Assembly (NCBI GenBank): GCA_018389105.1
Contig: JACATO010000047.1
Coordinates: forward strand, 248,001 to 312,000
Length of the DNA: 64,000 nt
DNA from: Nautilus pompilius
Lineage: Eukaryota > Mollusca > Cephalopoda > Nautilida > Nautilidae
Reading direction: 5' to 3'
Below the pieces are notes generated by a model, which had not been told where the DNA came from, searched no databases, and worked only from the letters and a program-made list of their open reading frames with translations. Positions 38,741 to 49,040 of this stretch are shown here, piece by piece. Within the stretch, counting starts at the first letter, position 1. The number at the start of each line of letters is the position of its first letter. The translations under genes and the position numbers were made by a program.

Positions 38741-40217
38741 ATTGTTTTTTTTTTCTTAAAGCGAACTCATCAGCGATTAGACGACCAAATCTCAGTCCAG
38801 TCCTGGTAATTATAAGTAGCCGTCTAAATAAATGCACAACAAAAAGCGTTTACATTGTTTTATCAAATTCAAACCGTAATTAATCCGCACATTCGCCGCA
38901 TCAAGCTATCGTTTCTCGTTGCTTTTAGATAATGAAGAGGAGGAGGAGAAGGATGGCAGCAACAATGAAAATAACCTTCTCGTCGAAAAGCAATCTTAGC
39001 CTCACCTTTAATGACCGAAAGCTACCTTTACTTCATCTGTGAAGACCGACGCCAAATCTCCCCAGCAGATTACATGATTTACTTATATTGTTCATATTTA
39101 ATATCATGAAATTATCAAAAAAAAGAGAAAAGGTTTCTTTCATTAAAAATGAAATAAAAGTGGATTATTTTGGCGTTATAATTTCTACTTGAGTAACCAT
39201 TTCGGTATTTATTTTTTTTATTCTCAGATTAAAAAGTTTTAAAAATCAAATCGCCGATATTTTAAACTGAAATAGTGAATGCACAGACTTCTCGATAAAG
39301 ATGAGACTGAATTTCTATACAAGTATCGTTAGATAAACAGGAACACCGACTGACGGAGAGCTTAAAGGACACTCTTATTTTGGAAATTATGCTTCTTAGT
39401 CTAGATCAGAATACTCCAAGAATTCTTGTGCAGCCTTGATTTTGTTAGTGAGTTCCTCTGTTTGTTTGTGAGACAATGAGCACCGGTCCGCCATGTTTAA
39501 TTCCACAGCACCCGCGCAGCGAATACAGGTGTATTATAGCGCCTGATCGGCACCTCGGAAATTAAATAGGCCTCGGGGTAACGTCCCGACGTGTCGTTGG
39601 TGAGCGGTCGCCAACAAGTTCACGATCGCTCTAAGGTCTCGATGGAAAACCGGATTTCCCGAGACCGTGGCACCGATGTTCGCCGCAGTTATATTTTGCC
39701 ATCTCTACCTTGGCAGACCGGCCGCGCTTCCTCTCGCGAACTTCGATTTAGCCCTTTCTAAAATTAGAAACGATATTGAACGATAGTCGCCGATGCTCTG
39801 GCTCAGCAGCCAAATTGCACCGAATTCATTCAGACACATCCGCGTCTGGGTGGAGTGCACACCCACACACACAAACATACTCTACTATTATCGGTGTTTA
39901 TGTCCAGCGGTCGGGTAGGTATTTCCTGAGAAAGCGGACTAGCTCGCCAGAGCTGGACACCACCCACACCCAGCTGTCACCAAGTTCCCATTTTATTGTT
40001 AGCGATTTCTGTTCCTTTTCTTTATTTATTTATTTTTTTAACCTTTTTTTTCTTATTTTTTCTAACGTTTCCAATACTTTTCGTCTTATACGCAAATTAA
40101 GATACCTTCCTCACTGTGACCTTCAATGAATCACTAATCTCTAATCTTCGGCATCCGTATTAACTTCCAGCCAGCGGAACTGATACATATGATGGCGCAG
40201 ATATTCTTCATTCGCAG
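38741..40217. other. AT-rich spacer, then CpG-rich sequence from about 39.48 kb
   Basis: From 38,741 to about 39,470 the sequence is AT-rich with no feature. From about 39,480 it is GC- and CpG-rich (TCCGCCATGTTTAATTCC, ACGATCGCTC, GACCGGCCGCGC) and could be regulatory. A 117-codon plus frame at 39,776-40,129 has no recognised motif. Confidence 0.45.
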
Positions 40218-40481
40218 GTGACGGCCAGGTTTTGGTTATTGCGAGTCCGTGTCCCCTTGGGTATGCCAGTGGCGTGGTTTCTCTTGGACTTCTGTCTCAG
40301 CCTCGTTATCCTCCGGTTCCCATCAATGGTTCAGACGTTAGCGCAGCTTCCGCGCCGGCCTTTGTTTCCGGCGCCACGCACCTGATTTCTATAGCGTCTC
40401 TCTCCGCCGGTCTACAGGGTCAGAATTTCACAGAAGTGCCCGTTTACTCCCTCCAAGTCGCGAATGCCCCCCCACAAACAG
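40218..40481 (+). CDS. candidate internal exon, 88 codons, phase 1-1 (unrecognised)
   Basis: The segment is preceded by a splice-acceptor-like ATTCTTCATTCGCAG and ends at CAG followed by GTAAGA, a strong donor. It is 264 bp with no stop in the frame that puts both boundaries in phase 1, so it could be spliced in or out without shifting the frame. The translation is rich in Ala, Ser, Pro and Gly, with two N-x-S/T sites (NGS, NFT) and no Cys-rich pattern; I recognise no domain. The donor lies at the very start of the hAT relic. The open frame may be fortuitous in GC-rich DNA. Confidence 0.25.
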
Positions 40482-41960
40482 GTAAGAAACGAAAGTATGC
40501 GTAAGAAAGCCGAAGCTTTAAACCAAAATTGGAGGAAGACTTTGCTTTCACGAAAGTACCTCATCTACGACTCACTGCCTACACACTACAAGGCCAGCAA
40601 CCTGAAGCGTGTCTATAGAAGTAGTCACAAAAGCCTTTCCGTCTGGATACCCTTCCGGCCCAAACTCGAGGAAAACAAACCGGTCTCTATAAAATCAGGC
40701 GTTCATTAAAAATCCTGAAGCAAGTTTTGCAGTAGCGAGCAATATCACTCGTGCCAAATGTCCTCAAAAGCAGTTCAGAAGTACTGAAGATTTTGGATCA
40801 AGATAACAAGAAAAATCAACGACCAGTAAGCCAGTTTCCATCTTTGCGGCACCCTACGGAGAAGCGTATTTGCCAGATCAGTACTGATGATGCAAAACGA
40901 GAACTCTCCGGGGCTTGTCACAGCACTCGTCGAGTCCACAGACATTAGAGACAAACTCCAATTAGTAGTATTTGTGCGATATATTTCAACCGTTATTAAT
41001 GCAAATGAAATGCGCACTGGAAAGATGTAGAAACTTGTCGGTGCTGGAACTAGTGGAGCCCCCTAACACGGTAGAAACATGTAGGTTGTGTAGGGCTCTA
41101 GAGAAGTGATCCAGAGTCTCCGGACTTTTTGTATATTCAGTGCATCATTGACCGTGAACATCGGACAGAAAGATAATTTTAAAATATCAAAACGCGATGG
41201 TTCTGAAAAATGTCACTTCCATCCGCTGGAAAGGGAAGTTTCAACAGCAGTTAAATTTCAGCCGAAAAAATTAGATGTTGAAGATAATCCAGATGACGTT
41301 TCCTTCTGTGTTGTTAGGTTTTCTATCGAGGGTGCTTTGACAGGCTTTGTAAAACTGCTTGGGCTAAATCAAGATGTACCTTAAAGAAAAGGAGAAGTTC
41401 CGTCTATATAGTGTTTGGCGGACCTGACGTATTTAACTGGTGCTATGCAGTATCTGCAATCTTTGAACTTGGTGTTTCAGGGACAGTGTAAATTGATTTC
41501 CGATTTTACTCACACAGTCTTCAGCTTCCAGAACAAACCGACGGTTTTGCATTGAGCTCTAAACCCGAAGACTTAAACAAAGCGTATTCCGTGAGATCAA
41601 AGCAGAAGAGCAGAAACTCGAGGAGTACAGCAACAGCAGCCTGCAAGGATTATTAGACAACTTTCGTGACAGATTTGAAGATTTGCAGAGGTTGAAAACT
41701 CTGATTGACTTTTCTGGTGAATCCATTTAGGGTTGATGCGAATAAGGACGGCTGTCCAATCCACTCTTTGGTAGCTGATGCACCTGTAAAAAGACTAATG
41801 TGCGACTCGTTCGAATATTTGGCTCAACATGATGGTGCGTGTCGCTCTACACTGTGCTCAAGTACTGAAATCGAATTATCATGCAATCCTCACCGACCAA
41901 TGACAACATATCTACTCGATTTCAAGTGGCTTACATAAAGAACAGGGACCTACAAGGCCT
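40482..41960 (+). pseudogene. hAT transposase relic, ZBED5/GTF2IRD2-like lineage
   Basis: Blocks appear in order over several frames. Near 40,482-40,545, GKKRKYA and then ESRSFKPKLEEDFAFT fit the 'KRKVD.E.R.F...W..DYFF' start. ASNLKRVYRSSHKSL at about 40,590-40,640 fits the degenerate zinc-finger 'xxNLxRHYxxxH'. LVESTDIRDKLQLVVFVRY at 40,926-40,982 matches the 'ESTDIxDxxQLxxFxR' block containing the first catalytic Asp. LTGAMQYLQSLNLVFQGQ, just after 41,424, fits 'LxxLNxxLQGKNKLI'. FLVNPFRVDA at about 41,710-41,740 fits the 'NPFxVD' block. Stops and frame changes abound. This is a different hAT lineage from the 18-20 kb relic. Confidence 0.7.
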
Positions 41961-42989
41961 CCAGCACTAACTAGCCGTGCCAGGTTGGATAGGATGTCGA
42001 TAGTTTTATCACATTGGATTAGTGACGCTAGAAAATCTCGGCCAATGGGAACTCTGGTATCCGGCTCGTAAGATCGGAAAGTTGACTGTCACTGATATCA
42101 GCCTGTTTCTTCCTTGAGATTTTCTAAACGTTTAAGTCTCTCCAAAAAAGACGATCTTCCTATCTAGATTTATACATAACTTTTATTATTTTATTAAAAT
42201 ATCTCTGTACCAACCACAGCCCGAAAAATCTCCAAACGCGGTCGGACCAAAGACGTATATACTCTCACAAGCAATCGGACTGAAGAGGACCAAAATCCTA
42301 TTTGCTTTCTCTATTAAATATGACATTATTTTTATTTTTTTTTGTTTTTTTTATACTTTTAATAAAAAAACGTCACAACTGTTTCCTGATATATATTTTT
42401 TCCCTTTAACTACACAAGATATTTTAAGATTACATAATTTGTTACCGTGTGAATGCTACTGTGATTACTAATTGCCTTGTTTGGTAAAATTCTTGAGGCT
42501 GGAAGCTGGAATCACCCCAAAAGCACCAGTAGATGTAATTTTCCTTCACAGCTGCTCTACACAGGTTGTAATCGTTTAATCTCTCTAAACTTGCTTTATG
42601 ATGTTTTAATACACGGGCAGCTGCTCTGACAGATAAGTTTACTTTAAAGATAGAAAGAGGACTGAAGCGATAAGAAGCATTGCAGGAGGGGTTAATGTTC
42701 TAAGGATTCTGAATGCAAATCATTTTCCAGATATAGCAAACCTGTAGCTGCTGAGCAGCGTGAATTCGTGTCTATACATCTCATTTTCTAAGGAAAGTTG
42801 ATAAAATATAATATAATTATATAAGTAATCAATGACATGTAAATGCCTGAAGTTATTACGAGATTTGCATTTCCTGTAGATATTTTCCTTTTTTGAGTGC
42901 AGGTGCAAAGCTCGTATATAAATACCAAAATTACTTTTTTTTTTCACGCATTTATGATTCAAATTTTTTCGGAATGTGTTAATGTGTTT
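41961..42989. other. no recognised feature
   Basis: AT-rich spacer with several T runs between the hAT relic and the GA/CT block. No gene or repeat is recognised. Confidence 0.55.
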
Positions 42990-43270
42990 GTAAGTGAGAG
43001 AGAGAGAGAGAGAGAGAGGAGAGAGGGATAGAGAGAGATAGAGAGAAGCGATGGGAGAGAGGCGGAGAGAGAGAAGATGGAGAGAGAGAGAGCTGGGAGA
43101 GATTGTGGATCGAGATGCTTCGCTCTCTAGAGATGGGGATTTAGGCTTCATCGATGGAGAGATCTTGGAGAGCAGATGTTCGAGCTCGAGAGAGCGAGAG
43201 CTCTCTCGCGAACGCTCTCTCGCTCTCGCTCCCTTGCCCTTCTTATTCCCCTCCTCTCTCTCTCTCGCCC
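42990..43270. repeat. GA tract switching to CT tract through an inverted repeat
   Basis: Purine-rich GA units (about 42,997-43,100) give way to CGAGAGAGCGAGAG at about 43,185-43,200, then GCTCTCTCGCTCTCGCTC at about 43,212-43,230 and a CT run to 43,265. The two inner blocks are near-complements and can pair. The 170-codon frame across this region (43,051-43,563) is low-complexity Arg/Glu/Ser sequence and not a convincing gene. Confidence 0.85.
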
Positions 43271-44689
43271 TACTCGCGGAGGGATTGACACGCTGTAGCC
43301 ATTCGTCGATTCAGAATAGTGCCCGATGTTGGCGTCTCGGCTCGGCGACCTTTGAAAAGGTTTTGCGCACCGGAAGCCAGGATAGGGCGGGATCCAAGAA
43401 AAGTGTCCAGGGCTTCCGTTGCTGGTGCTGCTGTAGCGCGTCTCGAAGATGGTTGATTAGAGAACTGGTCTTATGCGGCGATCATCGCCCCACGGTCTGC
43501 CGATCTGTGCACTCTCGAGGAGGCGATGTTCCTGTTGATAGTGTTGCCACGACGACAGAATGAACGCGATAAACTCCCACAAGATAGAACTACACGCTCC
43601 ATTATTTTCCAACAGTGTAAGATTAATCTTTGTACACGCGCTGCAGCGCTGTTCACTGGACCCCAAAGAAGATTTTTTTTTATATGAATGTCGTCTGCCA
43701 GTTTTTATTCGATTTATTAAAACAGATTTATACACCGTCTCCCAGAGAGGAGAAAGAAGAGAGACTTGTTCGACGACTGGTCCATTCATGAGCATTCGGG
43801 GCTGACCGTCCGCCCCACGCAGCACAAAGATAGCCGACAGGAGAAGAAGGGAGGGAGATCGCTATATATCTACTGACGTCATCTCTTTCGCCCGAGTGAA
43901 CCAACTGCCTTAGACTTCAGTGGATGTCTTGCGAGAACGTTTCCCACAGCAATTAAGGAAGCCAGTGACTGTGAAAAAACCCCAGGTAAGCCGCCACAGA
44001 AAATGATTTAAAACGACGGTAACGTGCGCTCGCGAAGCTTTGTCGTGATGGAGTGCGCAATCGGATAATTAACGAAACCCCCTTTAACACATGAGTGTGT
44101 TTCCCCAGGTCACGTGGTTTCTTGACGCGTTTGTCACGACCCACACGGTTCCCCATTAAAGTGTTTTTATAACCACGCTCTACATAGAAACTGTCGATGG
44201 CCCCTCCGATGCAAGTCTAACCATTGACGTAGTGGAAAAACTACAAACAAACAAAAAAAAAAAAAAATAGGGATGGACGAGATTTAAGTCCTACATAAAG
44301 AAAACTGGCAAGTACCAGATGCTGTCCTTTTGTTCAACATTTAATACCTGACTAAAGAATAGAAGGAATGGAAGCACTCGGGCGATAAACAACAAAGAAG
44401 GGGAAGATGAATGAAAAAGAACTGTCTCAAACGTTTCTCTATATTCCGTCAGCCATGCAGCTGCCTCAAGGATTATATTTAAAGGCGGGATAGCATCTGG
44501 AAAAGAATTCTGGAAGAATCGCAGGAGATTCACGCGGTAGTAGCCGGCTGGATAAACAGGGCTTCCCGCAAAGAACTGCTACCTTTCTTTTCCGCAGAAA
44601 GTCAGGCGCATTCAAATTCTTTAGAAGTCAGAAAGATGAACATAAAACGAGCAAAACAACAGAGAAGAGAGAGAGGAGAGAAGAAAAAC
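43271..44689. other. CpG-rich then ordinary sequence; isolated CRE unit at 43.87 kb
   Basis: CpG-rich to about 43,560 with no recognised coding. TACTGACGTCATCTCTTTC at 43,871-43,889 is the complement of one unit of the minisatellite about 830 bp downstream. Short overlapping frames on both strands at 43,450-43,830 show no family motif. Confidence 0.5.
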
Positions 44690-45176
44690 GAGAGAGAGAG
44701 AGAGAGAGAGAAGAGAGATGACGTCAGTACAGTGAGAGTGAAAGAGAGAGAGAGATGACGTCAGTACAGTGAGAGTGAAAGAGAGAGAGAGATGACGTCA
44801 GTACAGTGAGAGTGAAAAGAGAGAGAGATGACGTCAGTACAGTAATAGAGAAAGATTACGTCAGTACAGTGAGAGAGAGATGACGTCAGTACAGTGAGAG
44901 TGAAAGAGAGGGAGAGAGATGACGTCAGTACAGTAATAGAGAAAGATTACGTCAGTACAGTGAGAGAGAGATGAAATCAATACAGTGAGAGTGAAAGAGA
45001 GAGAGAGAGATGACGTCAGTACAGAGAGAGAGGGAGAGAGATGATGTCAGTACAGTAATAGAGAAAGATTACGTCAGTACAGAGAGAGAGGGAGAGAGAT
45101 GACGTCAGTACAGTAAGAGAGAAAGATTACGTCAGTACAGTGAGAGAGAGATGACGTCAGTACAGAAAAAGAGAGA
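44690..45176. repeat. minisatellite of CRE-like palindromes in a GA background
   Basis: Fifteen units of the form GAGAGATGACGTCAGTACAG with GA-rich spacers. TGACGTCA is perfect at 44719, 44756, 44793, 44829, 44881, 44920, 45011, 45100 and 45152. TTACGTCA occurs at 44856, 44947, 45069 and 45127. TGAAATCA (44972) and TGATGTCA (45042) are decayed. Spacings run 37, 37, 36, then 27-25-39, 27-25-39, 31, 27, 31, 27, 25, so part of the array is a 91-bp higher-order repeat of three sub-units. TTACGTCA always follows the spacer AGTAA(T)AGAGAAAGA. CREB/ATF proteins bind TGACGTCA; binding here is inference. Confidence 0.95.
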
Positions 45177-45179
45177 GTA

Positions 45180-47560
45180 GAAAGAAATATGTGTAAGCTG
45201 TTCCGTGGAAAAGTATGGAAACCACAAAACAGTGTTGAGAAATACTGTATGATAAACTAGCAGACATAAACGGAGTTGTCTCGGAAATTCTGAAAACGCG
45301 CAGAAAGATGCTGCAGACGTCAAAGCAGCCGTTGTAATCCTGCGTTAGAGTTTGCAGAGCGAATGAGTTAAGAGAAACTACGATCATCCCTCTCAAAATA
45401 ACACATAGGGTGGCGAAAGATCCAGATCTAAGGAGAGTAAAGCAGACTATAATTACTGTAGTCTCGCTCAGCCGAACAGAAATACGTTTAATAGCCAAAC
45501 ATTCGATTCTTTTTTCTTTTCATCAGTTAAAGAGAACTGTCGACCATTGATCGCGGCACATGCAGTAAAAAAAAGGCGCTGACTGCAGTCAACATAACTG
45601 ACATTTCTATTTTTACAGAGTCGAGACATCACTCTTGAGGACTAACAGGTTGGCAGTTACCAGGTAAATTACATCTATAAATCTACACGACAAACAGCGC
45701 GAAACTTCCCAGATCTCCGACGACAGAAATAAAGAAGAGATGTTGACGGAGAAAAGAATTATGAGATCTATCAATGTTTTTGAAAACTGATGTTTACCAT
45801 GATGGCGACAATGACAAAGGATGAGAGAAAGCAAGGATTTTCCCTGATCCCTGACACCTAAACGATTCACTAAAAAGAAATCCCTACTCCATGCCAACAA
45901 CTACGGAAAGCGTACCTACAGCCCTTTAGAAGAGAAATTACTTGCATAGCAGATGGGAAGAATAGATTCTAGCATACTGTTATCCAAATGCTGCAGTGAT
46001 CTGACAACGTTTGCCACTCCCCGGCGAAGTGCAATTAATTGCACGTCGTTCCCGATGTGAGTAACGTTATAATTCCATAGGAGTATGAATAAATCATTAT
46101 GGCGTGGTGACGTCTAGACAGTTTATGATGACACCATTATTTATAGGCAAAGGACAAAGATGTTGACGCGCTAATGGAGCATGACAGAAATTGGACAGAT
46201 TTTCTACAGGGAGGCAGAAAAAAAAAACAAGTAAACTGAACAACAAAAAATCTGAAGTAATTTGCATATAGCGCGTCGTTGGTCGCCGGGGTTGAATCGG
46301 TGAAGATCAAGATGATACAGAAAACACATCTCCAAATCATAAAAGAAGCAAAGAAAATAGTCAATTAACGTGCAAAATCTTGCACATGGATTGTCAAAAG
46401 TACTGAGAGAATTTACAAGCAAGAGACAGAATTGTGCAAGGCAGAGGCGGTACACGAAAAACGAAGAAACATTCTCAAAAGATTTACTTCTAAGTCATTT
46501 TTATGGTACCGAGGAAACAACAATACGTTGTAATAAATTAGACAAAGAATCTGCCTAATACAAGATGGTCAGCCATTAACCTATACCTTAATATCATTAA
46601 CGACCACAGGGGCCAGCTAGCTTTGTCTAGATTGAAATAAGCTTTTACCTTTGATTTTTGGATGGACAAATTACACTTTGTCTAAAAATGTAAAATATTT
46701 ATCAATTCAAACCATAAACCAGTAGAAGAGATCTTTTTTAAAAAAGGCATAATAAATACACCTGGACAGAGGCAGAAAATGATTCTTTGCTTACAAATGT
46801 ATGAAAAATGTAATTAGAATGTACCTGGCATCAACAAGGGAATATTTATAGCAACTGATATAGTCGACAACTGAAATGAATGAGATCTTACATGAATCGG
46901 AGGCAAGACTTCACTCTAGAAGAAGAAGCAGAAGCTATAAATATGATATTAAATACTTCTTAAAGAAAAATATGACTTAATGACGCAGAAGGGGAAAGAA
47001 ATGATCGAAACCTTGAAAATCCTAACGAAACTCTCAAGCTAGCATGTGCAGAAAAGGAAGATGTTCAAGACAGTATAAAATTTACTTTACATTTTGAAAT
47101 GAATTAATGAAATATGAGAAAACTCATATTTAAAAATAAAATAGTACTAACGCTGATTGACAGAAGAGTTCACAGAACACCGATGAGTAGCCACGTAACC
47201 AGTTTAAGGGCTCAAACACAGATTTCATCTATGTCATTTCAGATTTCAAAGCTAAAAATCTGTATACTGTCCAGAGATACCAAAGAAGAAAGTGCCAGGT
47301 ATAACGCACAAGGACAGGAAACAAAATCAAATAATTGACATATTCCAATATTTATACTCGGACTTGCAGGGGATTTACAGATCATGGCAGACAATGGAAC
47401 AATTTAACAGTCACGGCTTTCTACAAGTTTATCAGACTCCTATGAATTATTCACGCTACCATCTCACCGGAATATTCTCAGTCCAACGGTAAATCACCAG
47501 CTCAAGAAGAGAGAGGAAAGAAGATGCCACAAAGATGAATCCAGGCTAATTAATTTATAT
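45180..47560 (+). pseudogene. Ty3/Gypsy-type retrotransposon pol relic (RT, RNase H, integrase)
   Basis: Motifs of one pol gene occur in correct order over changing frames. An LTTFATP block at about 45,997-46,020 fits the RT 'LTTFxTP' region. VYDDTIIY at 46,121-46,144 is the catalytic 'Y/V-x-DD' block, followed by MEHDRNWTDFL. QPLTYT at about 46,573-46,592 fits the RNase H entry. NHKPVEEIF at 46,710-46,736 matches 'DHKPLxxI' and is followed by a PGQRQKMILCLQMY block. Integrase DNG at 47,390-47,398 and SPEYSQSNGK at 47,464-47,493 fit the catalytic core. There are stops throughout and no LTR pair was found. Gag and protease are not recognisable. The left edge touches the CRE minisatellite. Confidence 0.75.
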
Positions 47561-48746
47561 ATTTTTTACAAAGTTGCGGATTTCTGTCTACTTTTGTATT
47601 TGCTGCCACACGTTGCCTTATTGATAAAAATTTACTAATCGGTACCTCTTTTTCATTCTTTCCCCCCCTTTTTTCGGATGATGGCAGGATCAGAAGGACA
47701 TGGCGAGTGGCGATGACTGGTATAAGATCTCTGAGCAGTTAGGCCAACAGGAGAACGCAGCAGTGGAAAGTAACCAAAAGAACAAAACTTGACTAATCGG
47801 TTCTGATACAACTGGATTAAATCTGCCCATCTTTACCTGAGATTTAATGATAAAGATTAACCACTTGCTGTTGCTGCCACAACAAAATTTCTTAAAACAA
47901 TTTTTTTTTAGCAATGTTGCATGTAGGAAGGAAGAAGACAAAAAGAAAAAGAAAAGTAAATTTTAACAGGAGCCCATATTATTTAAGGGATAGTTTATCT
48001 CACGAAACGTCTCGTGCCAAGTGTATAATTTCATCAAAATGTTTCTCGTTATACCTAATAGCGTGGAAGTAATACGATAGAGGCGAATTGTGCATCTAAC
48101 TTGAAATGGTATCTAATTACTCGCTATGAACGATGCCACTCGCTATCTAGAAACCGAGTGAACCTTTCAATGTAAAAACGCAATTCCATTCTCCGCATCA
48201 GCTTACATTTCCTGTTGATTTGTTGAGGAAATGTTTGTGAAATGAATAACCTTTCACACTTTTGCTGCTATCTTATTATGTTCGTCAGCATGTCATAGCA
48301 ATTTATTTAAGAAAATCCTCGGTTTCGTTTTCTAAGTTTCCACTAAAATCATTCTCGAATTAATACTTATAAAGGCTACCACATTTATTTGTTTGTGTGG
48401 CTTCCATCATCCCAAAAGATTTAACTGCTCCAAACTATTACAATTCTAATATATACATCCCATTTTTACTTGTACAACTAGTTATTCATGCGCATGACTG
48501 AGCAAATACAATTAGGTAAATATTTTTCTCGTTGATCAAAACTAATTTAATCGTCTAAAAGATAGAACATTAATATCAACGTTACCGTCTCTGCTAATCG
48601 ATTACCAAAAACCATCTGAGAAGAAAGCATTATACTATTCTTTTTAAGAATAAGTGCATTAATGACATTTGTTGAACATAAAAAAAATCACCGCAAATAC
48701 ATTATCAGTGCATAATTCGTCCAAATTAATATAATCATTGACATAC
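47561..48746. other. AT-rich, no recognised feature
   Basis: Spacer after the Gypsy relic. An LTR could hide here, but I see no matching repeat upstream. There are no frames of interest. Confidence 0.5.
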
Positions 48747-49040
48747 TTATTTGTGAAGAGCATCACTTATATACAGTTACATAAGCGGTGATCTCCTGCA
48801 GACAACAAGTAACGTATTTCCCACAAATCATCAAAACTAATAATCTTTTTAAATGTTTATTTGTGAAGAGCGTCAATCACTGTCGCATATGAATTATATC
48901 CCGCAGACTACGAGTGATGTATTTCAAAATCATCAAAGTTAAGTAAGCATTAACAACCTCAATTTGTGAAGAGCATTAATAGTATAAACTTTTGTGACAC
49001 GAGTTCTCTCCCATGGAGTACGAATGACGTAGTTTCTACA
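48747..49040. repeat. diverged tandem repeat, three units of ~105 bp
   Basis: The word TTGTGAAGAG starts each unit at 48,751, 48,861 and 48,963. Units 1 and 2 share TTATTTGTGAAGAGC, then CCTGCAGAC/CCCGCAGAC, a GTAACGTATTT/GTGATGTATTT block and AATCATCAAA. Unit 3 keeps TTGTGAAGAGCAT and a GAATGACGTAGTTT version of the third block. Divergence suggests an old duplication. Confidence 0.65.

Noticed and set aside
40464-40709. 81-codon frame as an independent gene
   Set aside because: It overlaps the start of the hAT relic, and its blocks fit the decayed N-terminal finger of that transposase.
42720-43151. 143-codon minus-strand frame
   Set aside because: Begins in the CT side of a microsatellite and continues into AT-rich sequence with no family motif.
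43051-43563. 170-codon plus-strand frame
   Set aside because: First half is GA/CT repeat translation; the second half is CpG-rich sequence with no recognisable domain or splice support.
44690-45176. CRISPR-like array (regular repeats with spacers)
   Set aside because: Spacers are GA-repeat variants, not unique sequences, and the context is an animal genome.
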